From Pseudomonas gozinkensis (GTDB lineage Bacteria > Pseudomonadota > Gammaproteobacteria > Pseudomonadales > Pseudomonadaceae): a stretch of DNA of 64,000 nt. The stretch lies in assembly GCF_014863585.1 (NCBI RefSeq), contig NZ_CP062253.1, positions 3,002,501-3,066,500 on the forward strand. Reading direction: 5' to 3'. Positions 46,401 through 54,113 of this stretch are shown piece after piece. How positions within the stretch are numbered: the stretch's first letter is position 1; each line of letters begins with the position of its first letter. The translations under genes and the position numbers were made by a program. Under the pieces are notes generated by a model, which worked only from the letters and a program-made list of their open reading frames with translations, did no database searches and was not told the DNA's origin.

Positions 46401-48654
46401 CAAGGCACGTACGCAACTGGCGTTCTGGCTGTTTGCCAAGCGCTGGGCTCAACCGATACGCACATGCCTTGAACCACTGGCCCAGATATTCGAAGTGGCG
46501 AACCGCACCGGCGATCTGCCGATTGCCGCATTTACCGGCAACAGCCGGGTTTCCAATCTGTTGGCCACCGGCGAGCCCTTGGCCGGGTTGCAGGAGGAGG
46601 CTGAGCGCGGGCTGGCGTACGCCAGAAAAATCGGTTTCGGCGTGGTCATCGACTTCATCGAGACCCAGTTGGCGTTTATCCGGATGCTCCGTGGCCAGAC
46701 ACCAACCTTCGGCGATATCGGCCCGGGAGCGTTTTCCGAGCGCCACCCCGAGGAACACCAGAACTCGCTGGTCGCCATTTGCTGGCACTGGATTCGCACC
46801 TTGCAGGCCTGCTATTTCGCCGGTCAGTACGAGACAGCGGCGGAGGCCGGCGCAGCCGCTCGACAATTGCTTCGGTCATCGCACTCGTTCCTCGAAGAGG
46901 CCGAATATTGCTTCTACCAGGCCTTGACCTTCGCCGCCCTGCGCAGCGCCAAGCCTGCCGGTGAACGGCAAGGACAACTCGACGTCATTACCGCGCACCA
47001 TAGGCAGTTACAGGTCTGGGCCGAACTCTGCCCGGACAATTTCGCTAGCCATGCCGCGTTGCTGGAGGGGGAAATCGCCCGTCTTGAAGGTCGGCTGCCG
47101 GAGGCCGAGCATTGCTATGAGCAGGCGATCGAACGGGCTCAGCACAGCGGCTTCCTGCAGATCGAAGCACTGGCCAACGAGCTCGCCGCGCGCTTTTATG
47201 AAAACCGTGGGCTGCACAAGATTGCCCGGGTCTATCTGCAGGACGCGCACTATGGCTACCAGCGCTGGGGCGCCGAGGGCAAAGTGCGACAACTGGAGGC
47301 CGAGCATCCGTTTCTGCGGGTCGAAAAACCGCTGCCCGGTCCCACCAGTACTATCGCGACACCGGTCGAGCATCTGGACTTGGCCACTGTGTTGAAGGTG
47401 TCGCAAGCGGCCTCCAGTGAAATCGTCCTCGAAAAGCTGATCGACATGATCATGCGCACCGCGATCGAACAGGCCGGCGCGCAACGCGGCGTGCTGATCC
47501 TGACGGAGCAGGGCGAGCAGCGGATCGTCGCCGAGGCGACCACTCGCGATGACACCACGCAGCTGGATCTGCGCGATGCGCCGGTGGCGGCGAAGCTGCT
47601 GCCGGAGTCGGTCCTCAACCACGTACTGCGCACGCAGGAAAATCTGGTGCTGGATGACGCCTTGGCCGAACCGTCGTTCGCTGCCGATCCGTATGTTCGC
47701 CAGCGTCGCGCGCGTTCGGTACTGTGCCTGCCGTTGCTCAATCAGGCGAAACTGATCGGCGCGCTGTACCTGGAAAACAACCTGACCTCACGGGTATTCA
47801 GCCCCTCGCGGATCGCCGCGCTCAGGCTGGTCGCTTCACAGGCGGCGATCTCGCTGGTCAATGCACGGCTTTACCGCGATGTCGCCGAGCGCGAGGTCAA
47901 GAGCCGCGAGAGCGAGCAGCGTTATCGCGAGATACAGGCGGAGCTGGCCCATGCCTGCCGCGTCGCGACAATGGGGCAACTGTCGGCTTCAATTGCCCAT
48001 GAGGTCAGCCAGCCGCTGGCCTCGATACTCGCCAGCGCCCAGGCCGCGCTGCGCTGGTCGGGTGCCGAGCCGCCGAATCTTGAAGAAACTCGTCTGTGTC
48101 TGGAGCGCATCGTCAAGGATGCCCATCGAGGCAGTGAAGTGCTGGACCGTATTCGCGGGCTCATTCGCAAGGCCCCTCAGCCGAAGGAGCCGGTCAACCT
48201 CAACGAGGTGATTGGCGAAGTCATCGAGATCACCCAGAGCCAGGCGCAGAAGGGTGGGGTTTCGGTCGAGGCGCAGATGGCGTCCGGTTTGCCGCGGGTC
48301 GATGGCGACCGGGTCGAGCTGCAGCAAGTGGTGCTCAACCTGGTGATGAACGCCCTGGAAGCCATGAGCGGTGCCGGCGTCCTCAAGGGAGTGCTGCGCA
48401 TCTGCACGCAGACCAATGAGGCTGGGCAGATTTGGGTCTGTGTCAGTGATTCGGGACCGGGTTTCGGCGCGCATTCGATCGGGCAGCTGTTCACGCCGTT
48501 CTACACCACCAAACCCACGGGGCTGGGCATGGGACTGTCGATTTGCCGTTCGATCATCGAGACCCATGGCGGTCAATTGTGGATCGAGGCCAATCAGCCG
48601 TGCGGTGCGATCGTCCAGTTTGTTCTGCCGTCGGATGCCGTTCTGCTTCCGTGA
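43483..48654 (+). CDS. Trifunctional kinase-like/ATPase/GAF/histidine kinase
   Basis: 1723 residues. Residues 1-280 are Ser/Thr-kinase-like: HKDIKPAHLLV at 132-142, then LTGFGLAS where DFG is expected, and GTLAYMAPEQTGRMNRSVDS. The canonical glycine loop and VAIK lysine are not seen. Residues about 300-600 are an AAA-like ATPase with Walker A (SGYSGIGKSS, about 337) and Walker B (VLFLDDLQWPD, about 463). Residues about 650-1290 are helical repeats, about 1305-1460 a GAF domain, and 1490-1720 HisKA (ASIAHEVSQPLAS, His at about 1505) plus HATPase_c (KPTGLGMGLSICRSI). A large soluble sensor kinase; cognate regulator unknown, perhaps the receivers downstream. Confidence 0.9.
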   Translation: MIQRLPTAATAMNEGMQILWDDGERILHRGRRASGSRDVDVLIASLALEQPSGASVERLAHEFSLKDQLEGDWAARPLELSQDDGRVQLVLEDPGGVPLARLLTAPMDVATFLPLALSVAVALGKLHRRGLIHKDIKPAHLLVNCPDGHARLTGFGLASRLPRERQTAEPPETLSGTLAYMAPEQTGRMNRSVDSRSDLYAFGVTLYQMLTGSLPFSAADPMEWLHCHIARTPMPPSARVTTVPQMLSRIVMKLLAKTAEERYQSALGVEQDLRRCLAGWHQQQLDEFPLDEQGTCDRLLIPEKLYGRESEVQTLIAAFERIAVSRRPELVLVSGYSGIGKSSVVHELHQTLVPVRGFFASGKFDQYKRDVPYSTLAQAFQGLVRTLLGQSDSQMADWRNALQQALGAEARLVTDLIPELKLIIGDTSAVADLEPPQAQRRFLRVLRRFIGVFARAEHPLVLFLDDLQWPDVATLNWLEELLTRSDLQHLILIGAYRSNEVDASHPLTTRLSAIKAAGGRVQEITLLPLVRSHIEQLVAESSHSERSYIAPLAQLIRDKTGGNPFFVIQFLQALVEHNLLTFDHDRRQWVWDAKRIHAKGYTDNVVDLMLDKLARLPAETQQALQQLACLGNVADVESLATVLDLSVAQVHGVLWPAVRHELITRQDSVYGFVHDRIQEAAYLLIDEALRAQHHLRIGRLLVEKTPADKHAEKIFEMVGQLNRGAVLMDRQQEREHLAQLNLLAGERARASTAYASALTYFAQGAVLLNEGGWEHQRELMFALESGRALCEFLTRQLGAAEARLRQLSRRAKTLNENTRVACLQADLYLILNQSDNAVAVCLTFLRYLGIEWSPHPDDDEVRDEYQRIAQRLGDRPIEALIDLPPMVDETALATLEALTKLIVTAVHMDGNLPGLAMCRAINLSIEYGNSDASCVAYANVSRIAGRRFADYPAGLAFAELGCRLVERRDLERYKARTQLAFWLFAKRWAQPIRTCLEPLAQIFEVANRTGDLPIAAFTGNSRVSNLLATGEPLAGLQEEAERGLAYARKIGFGVVIDFIETQLAFIRMLRGQTPTFGDIGPGAFSERHPEEHQNSLVAICWHWIRTLQACYFAGQYETAAEAGAAARQLLRSSHSFLEEAEYCFYQALTFAALRSAKPAGERQGQLDVITAHHRQLQVWAELCPDNFASHAALLEGEIARLEGRLPEAEHCYEQAIERAQHSGFLQIEALANELAARFYENRGLHKIARVYLQDAHYGYQRWGAEGKVRQLEAEHPFLRVEKPLPGPTSTIATPVEHLDLATVLKVSQAASSEIVLEKLIDMIMRTAIEQAGAQRGVLILTEQGEQRIVAEATTRDDTTQLDLRDAPVAAKLLPESVLNHVLRTQENLVLDDALAEPSFAADPYVRQRRARSVLCLPLLNQAKLIGALYLENNLTSRVFSPSRIAALRLVASQAAISLVNARLYRDVAEREVKSRESEQRYREIQAELAHACRVATMGQLSASIAHEVSQPLASILASAQAALRWSGAEPPNLEETRLCLERIVKDAHRGSEVLDRIRGLIRKAPQPKEPVNLNEVIGEVIEITQSQAQKGGVSVEAQMASGLPRVDGDRVELQQVVLNLVMNALEAMSGAGVLKGVLRICTQTNEAGQIWVCVSDSGPGFGAHSIGQLFTPFYTTKPTGLGMGLSICRSIIETHGGQLWIEANQPCGAIVQFVLPSDAVLLP

Positions 48655-48664
48655 GCACAAAAAA

Positions 48665-48697
48665 AGGCGCCCGCCAAAATAACCGTGGCGGGCGCCT
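48665..48697. terminator. Terminator between kinase and NDH genes
   Basis: AGGCGCCCGCCA, a 9-base loop, and TGGCGGGCGCCT form a 12-bp perfect stem. On the minus strand it is followed by a T-run (the A-run at 48659-48665), so it ends the NDH transcript, 42 bases after that gene. It may also serve the plus-strand kinase gene. Confidence 0.85.
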
Positions 48698-48738
48698 GGG
48701 AGTGCGCAGCAGTATGGTGATCGTGGAGCGTCGGGGGA

Positions 48739-49941
48739 TCAGGCCACCGGAATCAACGGGTCGGCAGCGGCCAGTGCGGTTGCACGATCGGCGGCCGGCG
48801 GGTAAATCCACACGGTGTTGATCTGGGTCTTGAGGTCTTTGGCCTCTTGCCCGACCAGTTTCAATTGGCGGTCCCAGCCTTCGGTGAACACCGCGCCCCA
48901 GGCGCCGAGGTCAAGGCAGGTCACGTACTTGGGCTGGCTGTAGGTCATCGGGGCGACACCGATCAGATCAGCCGCCACGTTGTTGCCGGCATAACGGCCC
49001 AGGCAAATCGCATGCTGGCAGGACATCGCGGCGTAGTTTCCGAGATCGTCCGTGGCGGCATAAGCCACATCGCCGGCGGCGAAGACATCCACGTGCCCCA
49101 GCACTTTCAGGTGACCGTCGACGTGCAGACGACCTTGCGGATCACGGCTGCCCGGCACCTGTTCGGTGAGCGGGCTGGCGCGGAAGCCAACGGTCCAGAC
49201 GACGGTGTTGGACTCGATCCGTTTGCCGTCGGCCAGAGTCACGCCGCCGGCATCGACCGAAGCGACCGAAGCGTCGAGCACCCACTCGATGCCCAGTTCT
49301 TTGGACGCTTCGACAATGGACGGGCGAATGCCGTCGCCCAGTGTCGCGGCGATCTGCGGTGCGCGATCCACCACGATGACCTTGATCTGCGCATCGTCAC
49401 CCAGGGCGGCACGCAGACGGGCCGGCATTTCGGTGGCGGTTTCGATCCCGGTAAAACCGCCACCGGCGACCACCACGGTATTGCGCGCAGCGCTCGGCGG
49501 CTGGTTCTTCAAGGACTTGATATGGGCTTCAAGGCGGGTGGCTTCTTCGATCTGATCGACGTCGAAGGCGTGTTCGATCATGCCCTTGAGCGGTGGGCGA
49601 ATCACGCGACTGCCGGCGGCCAGTACCAGGCGGTCATAGTTAAGCGTGCCTTGTGTGCCGAAGGCATCGCTGTAGGTCACTTGCTTGCTGGTGGTGTCGA
49701 TGCTGTCGGCGATGCCTTTGACGAATTTCACGCCGACCGCATCGAACAGTTCACCCAGCGGCGCCTTCATGTTGTGGACATCCGGCTCGTAGAAGCGCGG
49801 GCGGATGCGCAGTTCTGCCTGGGGTGCGAGGACGGTGATCTGCACGTCGTTACGATCATGCTGGTCCAGCAGACGTGCGGCGCTCAAGGCGCTCCAGACT
49901 CCACCAAACCCTGCGCCTATCACTAAAATGTGCTGTTTCAT
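48739..49941 (-). CDS. Type II NADH dehydrogenase-like FAD oxidoreductase
   Basis: 400 residues. The FAD-binding GAGFGG starts at residue 8, and the NAD-binding VAGGGFTGIETA lies at about 160-170. DVFAAGDVAYAATDD is the second FAD motif. The length and pattern match NDH-2/Ndh-type non-proton-pumping NADH:quinone oxidoreductases, or a related disulfide-reductase-fold dehydrogenase. AGGAG lies 7 bases before the ATG. A TATAC-N4-GTATA dyad lies about 200 bp upstream. Confidence 0.85.
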   Translation of the reverse strand: MKQHILVIGAGFGGVWSALSAARLLDQHDRNDVQITVLAPQAELRIRPRFYEPDVHNMKAPLGELFDAVGVKFVKGIADSIDTTSKQVTYSDAFGTQGTLNYDRLVLAAGSRVIRPPLKGMIEHAFDVDQIEEATRLEAHIKSLKNQPPSAARNTVVVAGGGFTGIETATEMPARLRAALGDDAQIKVIVVDRAPQIAATLGDGIRPSIVEASKELGIEWVLDASVASVDAGGVTLADGKRIESNTVVWTVGFRASPLTEQVPGSRDPQGRLHVDGHLKVLGHVDVFAAGDVAYAATDDLGNYAAMSCQHAICLGRYAGNNVAADLIGVAPMTYSQPKYVTCLDLGAWGAVFTEGWDRQLKLVGQEAKDLKTQINTVWIYPPAADRATALAAADPLIPVA

Positions 49942-50138
49942 CGGATGACTCCTGAGGAAATTCTGATCGTTGAACGGCTTGTCTGTTCACGCGTGACCGT
50001 CTCCCGGTCTGCACGAAGCTGGTTGTTGTGAACAACCGCAGAACCGGTTCGATTCGCTGGAGAAGATGCTATCGGGGAAGGCGCGGCGGGACACTTCTAC
50101 ATAGGGTCAGTGCCGATATGCTTAGGTGTGAGGTGGGG

Positions 50139-50152
50139 TATACACAGGTATA
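50139..50152. promoter_or_regulatory. Dyad TATAC-N4-GTATA, site 1
   Basis: TATACACAGGTATA: perfect half-sites TATAC/GTATA with a 4-base spacer. It lies in the gap between the NDH-like gene (start 49941, 198 bp away) and the end of the receiver gene. First of five copies of the same dyad in this region. Confidence 0.6.
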
Positions 50153-50164
50153 GGAAGAGGGCGG

Positions 50165-50539
50165 TCAAACGGCGCGATTGAACGCGCTTTCGATGCAGGT
50201 GATGAGTTCGCCGCAAGGGAAGGGTTTGGGGAAGTAGGCGAGGGGCTCGGGAAATGCAGCGTCGACCTGTGGCGGTGGCCCTTGGTAGCCGGTGATGAAA
50301 ATGATCGGGATGCGAATGCCGCGTGCGCACAGCGCGTCGTACATCTGGATGCCGGACAGGCCGGGCATCTGGATGTCCGAGATGATGCAGCCGGGGCGGG
50401 GCGACGCAGTCATTGCCAGAAAAGCCTCCGCGTCCGGGTACAACTGCACGGTGTAGCCGTGGGAGCGCAACAGGCTGTCCAGCGCCATGCGCACGGACTC
50501 ATCATCATCGACAACCGAAACAACAGCGGTGTGGGACAT
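50165..50539 (-). CDS. Stand-alone response-regulator receiver
   Basis: 124 residues; only a receiver domain. Acidic residues DDDESV near the N-terminus, phospho-acceptor Asp in CIISDIQMPG, conserved Thr in IIFITGYQ, and Lys in YFPKPFPCGE are all present. There is no output domain, so it acts as a CheY/FixJ-receiver-like shuttle or phosphate sink. It is a close paralogue of the receiver at 53072-53446. The dyad TATAC-N4-GTATA lies 85-98 bp upstream of the start. The frame can be extended upstream, but ATG 50537-50539 gives the normal receiver start. Confidence 0.87.
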   Translation of the reverse strand: MSHTAVVSVVDDDESVRMALDSLLRSHGYTVQLYPDAEAFLAMTASPRPGCIISDIQMPGLSGIQMYDALCARGIRIPIIFITGYQGPPPQVDAAFPEPLAYFPKPFPCGELITCIESAFNRAV

Positions 50540-50623
50540 TGCTTTACCAGGGCTGATCTCGGGTAGCCCGTCGAGGACGCCCGCCATTCCCGCACGATAC
50601 GCCGCTCGGTCCGACGGCGTACT

Positions 50624-50637
50624 TATACGTGTGTATA
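50624..50637. promoter_or_regulatory. Dyad TATAC-N4-GTATA, site 2
   Basis: TATACGTGTGTATA, perfect half-sites with a 4-base spacer, 85-98 bp upstream of the receiver gene start (50539). Its distance to the start matches site 5 and site 3. Confidence 0.65.
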
Positions 50638-50687
50638 GCGACAGTATTTGAACGTCTGCGGGCCCGGTGCCATTGCGCCGCCTGGCG

Positions 50688-51707
50688 TCAGCGCGAGAAC
50701 CGGCTGCGGTATTCCCGGGGCGAAACCGACAGGTGACGATAGAAGGTATCGCGCATGCGTTCCTCGTCGCCAAACCCGCACAGCAGAGCGATCTGGTCGA
50801 TGTTGCGCTGGGAGTCCTCGAGCATCCGTCGCGCGGCCTCCAGGCGAAACAGCTCCAGTGCCTTGGCCGGCGTGCGACCGACCTTGCGTTTGTAGACTCG
50901 GGCGAAGTTGCGCGGACTCATCTGCGCCTGCCGGGCCAGGGACTCGACGTTCAGGCGCGTGTCGCCGAGGTTTTCGCTGATCCACAGGTGCAGTTCGTCG
51001 AAGGCGCCTCTGTCGTCGATCTGCGCTTGCAGCAACTGGCTGAACTGCGCCTGACCGCCGGGACGCTTGAGAAAAACCACCAGTTCCCGCGCCACCTGCA
51101 ACGCCACCGCCCGGCCGCAATCGACCTCGACCAGCGCCAGCGCCATGTCGATCCCGGTGGTGACCCCGGCGGAAGTCCAGACCTTGCCTTGCTGGATGTA
51201 GATCGCATCGAGGTCGACCTCGACACTCGGAAAACCACCCTTGAGCATCTCGCACATTCCCCAGTGGGTGGTCGCGCGCAATCCGTCGAGCAGCCCGGCC
51301 TGGGCCAGCAGAAAGGTGCCGCTGCACACCGAGGCGGTACGTCTGGCCTTGACCGATGCGGCGCGCAGCCAATCCACCAGCGCCACGTTGTCGAGCATGG
51401 CCTGCCGGATGTTCGGCGCACCGGGCACGATCAGCGTATCGATAGTGGTTTCGTCAAAGATGTGGAGGGACACGGTGTCGACCGAAAGCCCTTCGGCGGT
51501 AGCGATCAATCCGCCGTCGAGGCTTGCGGTGTGCAACGCGTAGCCAGGCAAACCGCGTTCGGCCATGGCTTTGGACGCTGCCCAGAACACGGTCTGTGCG
51601 CCGGTCAGATCCAGCAAACCCATTTGCGGATACGCCAGGAACACCAGGGGGCGCGGTTGCGCGAGCAAACAGGTGAGCGGGTCGGGTTTAAGAAGAATCG
51701 AATTCAT
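50688..51707 (-). CDS. GlxA-family transcriptional regulator (DJ-1/PfpI + AraC HTH)
   Basis: 339 residues. The N-terminal DJ-1/PfpI domain has the nucleophile region TASVCSGTFLLAQAGLLDGL. The AraC-type C-terminus follows at about residues 230-339 (VESLARQAQMSPRNFARVYK, then GFGDEERMRDTFYRHL). The start at MNSILLKP (ATG 51705-51707) gives a normal N-terminus; the frame extends further. Divergent to the MBL-fold gene. Dyad site 3 lies 83-96 bp upstream. An HTH-less paralogue is encoded at 54114-54824. Confidence 0.9.
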   Translation of the reverse strand: MNSILLKPDPLTCLLAQPRPLVFLAYPQMGLLDLTGAQTVFWAASKAMAERGLPGYALHTASLDGGLIATAEGLSVDTVSLHIFDETTIDTLIVPGAPNIRQAMLDNVALVDWLRAASVKARRTASVCSGTFLLAQAGLLDGLRATTHWGMCEMLKGGFPSVEVDLDAIYIQQGKVWTSAGVTTGIDMALALVEVDCGRAVALQVARELVVFLKRPGGQAQFSQLLQAQIDDRGAFDELHLWISENLGDTRLNVESLARQAQMSPRNFARVYKRKVGRTPAKALELFRLEAARRMLEDSQRNIDQIALLCGFGDEERMRDTFYRHLSVSPREYRSRFSR

Positions 51708-51789
51708 GACTGCTTTGAGGGCTGAGTGACCGCCAGTTTTCGACGATCCGGTGTGCCGTAGTGTCCGCGTTTGCGGGCAGGCGCGCGAA

Positions 51790-51803
51790 TATACATTGGT
51801 ATG
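51790..51803. promoter_or_regulatory. Dyad TATAC-N4-GTATG, site 3
   Basis: TATACATTGGTATG: one mismatch in the right half-site. It lies 83-96 bp upstream of the GlxA gene (start 51707, minus) in the divergent gap with the MBL-fold gene. Confidence 0.6.
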
Positions 51804-51854
51804 GGGCACAGCCACTTCAGCGCCGGTCGTACTCGCTCAATCCGGCTCAACCCC

Positions 51855-51868
51855 TATACCCGCGTATG
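51855..51868. promoter_or_regulatory. Dyad TATAC-N4-GTATG, site 4
   Basis: TATACCCGCGTATG, 106-119 bp upstream of the MBL-fold gene (start 51974, plus). Same gap as site 3; the two sites fit one per divergent promoter. Confidence 0.6.
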
Positions 51869-51973
51869 GTGTTGGTCGTCGTGGTCGCGATGCACACTCG
51901 ATGTCAAGGAGCGCTATTTCGCTCTTGCGGCATTCCTCCGAGAAATCCTGACTCAGCCAAAAGGAAAGCGACC

Positions 51974-52924
51974 ATGTCTACCTATCTGAATCACTCCCAA
52001 CACACCAGCACAGCCACCAGCCTGCCGTTCACGTCGAACTTCGGTCAGGCCCAGGAGCTGGTGCCTTCACGCTACGCACTGCAGGTCGGCGACATCGACG
52101 TGGTGGTGATCAGCGATGGCGTGCTGCCGCTGCCGACCTCGACCATGTCGACCAATGCCGACCCACAGGCTCGCGCCGCGTGGTTCAAGGACATGTTCCT
52201 GGGACCGGACGCGTTCGACTGGGCACTCAACGTGCTGGTGGTGCGCAGCGGCGAGCAGATCATTCTGGTCGACGCCGGACTGGGCGGGCAGTTTCCCGGC
52301 TTCCCTCGGGCCGGCCAGTTGCCGAAACGGCTGGAAGCGGCGGGCATCGATCTGGCCAGCGTGACCGACATCGTGATCACCCACATGCACATGGACCATG
52401 TCGGCGGTCTGCTGGTGGACGAAGTGAAGAGCCGACTGCGTCCGGACGTGCGCATCCACGTGTCGGCTAAAGAGGTCGAGTTCTGGGAAAACCCGGATTT
52501 CACCCAGACCGTGATGCCGGCGCCGGTGCCTGACGTTCTGCGCGCGACGGCCAATCAGTTCATCAACGATTACCGCCGCCAGGTGCGTACTTTCGAGGAT
52601 GAATACGAAGTGGCGCCGGGTGTAGTGGTGAAACTCACCGGCGGCCATACGCCGGGGCACAGTATCGTCTACGTCAATTCGGGCGGCGAACGCCTGACCT
52701 TTGCCGGCGACGCCTTGTTTCCGGTGGCCTTCGAGCACCCGGAATGGCACAACGGCTTCGAGCATGACCCTGAAGAATCGGTGCGTGTCCGCGTACGCCT
52801 GATGCGAGAGGCGGCGGCGAGTGGTGAGTGGTTTGTCGCGACCCACTTGCCGTTCCCGTCGGTGGGCCGAGTGGCGGTCGAGGGTGAGGCGTTCCGCTGG
52901 ATTGCGGCGTTCTGGGATTACTGA
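51974..52924 (+). CDS. MBL-fold metallo-hydrolase
   Basis: 316 residues. The metal-binding motif HxHxDH is in THMHMDHVGGLL. Further ligands are in LTGGHTPGHSI and FAGDALFP, with a final His in ATHLPFPSVG. This is the methyl-parathion hydrolase/AiiA-like arrangement, so organophosphate, lactone or other ester substrates are possible; not decided. AAGGA lies about 8 bases before the ATG at 51974. The frame extends 5' without support. No signal peptide is obvious. It is followed by a strong terminator. Confidence 0.9.
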   Translation: MSTYLNHSQHTSTATSLPFTSNFGQAQELVPSRYALQVGDIDVVVISDGVLPLPTSTMSTNADPQARAAWFKDMFLGPDAFDWALNVLVVRSGEQIILVDAGLGGQFPGFPRAGQLPKRLEAAGIDLASVTDIVITHMHMDHVGGLLVDEVKSRLRPDVRIHVSAKEVEFWENPDFTQTVMPAPVPDVLRATANQFINDYRRQVRTFEDEYEVAPGVVVKLTGGHTPGHSIVYVNSGGERLTFAGDALFPVAFEHPEWHNGFEHDPEESVRVRVRLMREAAASGEWFVATHLPFPSVGRVAVEGEAFRWIAAFWDY

Positions 52925-52970
52925 TCGGATATTGGCGGCCCGGCTGCATTCGGCCGGGCTTCATAAAGAC

Positions 52971-53008
52971 AAGGCCCCGCAAGTGATGAACTTGCGGGGC
53001 CTTTTTTT
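52971..53008 (+). terminator. Rho-independent terminator after the MBL gene
   Basis: AAGGCCCCGCAAG, a 7-base loop, and CTTGCGGGGCCTT form a 13-bp perfect stem followed by a T-run to 53008. It begins 47 bases after the stop of the MBL-fold gene. Confidence 0.93.
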
Positions 53009-53071
53009 GTTTTGAGGTTTATCGCTTGGGCAGAGGCGGCGGCTCTGCATCAAGTTGTTCGAGAGGGCCGC

Positions 53072-53446
53072 TCAACGTCGGCGCGTCAGCGCCTGCTCGA
53101 TGCAGGCCAGCAGTGCCTCGGTATGGAACGGTTTGGAAAAATAGCCTTCCGGCGTCTTCACGCGGGCACTGAACTCGGGGGGCAGGCCCGGCTTGCCGGT
53201 GATGAAGATCGTCGGTATGTGGATCTCCCTGGCCGCCAGCGCCTCGTACATTTCGACCCCGCACATGCCGGGCATCTGAATGTCCGAGATCAGACACCCG
53301 GTCTGCTCTGGCGCGCTCGATTCAAGAAAGGCAAAAGCGCTGGTGAACGTCTTGACTGTATAACCGCAAGACCGTAACAAGCTGTCCAGTGAAACCAGAA
53401 CAAGTTCGTCATCATCGACAACTGAAATAATAGCTGAGTTGAACAT
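53072..53446 (-). CDS. Stand-alone response-regulator receiver (paralogue)
   Basis: 124 residues, a single receiver domain. Acidic pocket in SVVDDDELVL, phospho-acceptor Asp in CLISDIQMPG, Thr in IFITGK, and Lys in YFSKPFHTEA. It matches the receiver at 50165-50539 along its whole length, so it is probably a duplicate. No output domain. Site 5 of the dyad lies 80-93 bp upstream. It may relay phosphate between one of the histidine kinases and the FixJ-type regulator, which is inference. Confidence 0.88.
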   Translation of the reverse strand: MFNSAIISVVDDDELVLVSLDSLLRSCGYTVKTFTSAFAFLESSAPEQTGCLISDIQMPGMCGVEMYEALAAREIHIPTIFITGKPGLPPEFSARVKTPEGYFSKPFHTEALLACIEQALTRRR

Positions 53447-53525
53447 GGGGAAACCTTGCGTGTTTTGCGGGTGGCTGTAGCGCCCGCCATACTTGCAAGA
53501 TACGCTTTCAAAAATTGTGGAATAG

Positions 53526-53539
53526 TATACGTGGGTATG
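53526..53539. promoter_or_regulatory. Dyad TATAC-N4-GTATG, site 5
   Basis: TATACGTGGGTATG, 80-93 bp upstream of the second receiver gene (start 53446, minus). Spacing to the start almost equals that of site 2 before the first receiver. Confidence 0.65.
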
Positions 53540-53573
53540 TTTGGTTGGTTTTTTTGTTAGTTGCGACAGTTAA

Positions 53574-54098
53574 TCAATATTCATGAAACAAGTGGTTGTT
53601 TATTAACGAAAGAAAATAACCGTTATGCCGATTGCAGGCTTCGAAAAGTTGCCGGCTGGCGTAGTCGTTGTTGGCCATTGCGCTGGCGCGACAGTCGCGG
53701 AACAAGGCATCGGCGGCCCGTAGCGTTCTGAGGGCGCGATCGATACCTTTCAGGCAGTCGGCGAAACACAAAGGCTCTGCGGCGTCATTCAGGCGATAGA
53801 GCGCGTCGCGCTGGGCATGGCCGCCCAGATCCGTGATGACGGTGACGAGAAAGTCGGTGTATCGGGTATTGGCATTCAGCAATCTGCGCAACAGTGTCTG
53901 CATCGGTAAAAAGCTGATGGCTTGCAGTGTCTGCTGGCTGTGTCTGAGTCGCGCCAGAATGCTCAGCGTAGCGCCCAGGGTCTGGGTCAATGCGTCGATG
54001 ATCTCCACGCGCTCAGCGGTGGACAGCGACGTGTGCGTGCCATAGCGGCTGACGCAGGGCGGATGACTGACCAGATACAGTTTGTGCGGTGCGTTCAT
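53574..54098 (-). CDS. Unrecognised helical protein
   Basis: 174 residues, apparently all-helical, with no signal or TM segment. Parts read STAERVEIIDALTQTLGATL, MQTLLRRLLNANTRYTDFLV and FEACNRHNGYFLSLINNHLF. The heptad-like leucine pattern recalls four-helix bundles. No family was recognised. The ATG at 54096-54098 has GGAG 9 bases upstream. It follows the truncated GlxA-type gene by 15 bp and is probably co-transcribed with it. Confidence 0.65.
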   Translation of the reverse strand: MNAPHKLYLVSHPPCVSRYGTHTSLSTAERVEIIDALTQTLGATLSILARLRHSQQTLQAISFLPMQTLLRRLLNANTRYTDFLVTVITDLGGHAQRDALYRLNDAAEPLCFADCLKGIDRALRTLRAADALFRDCRASAMANNDYASRQLFEACNRHNGYFLSLINNHLFHEY

Positions 54099-54113
54099 GA
54101 CCACCGTCTCCGG

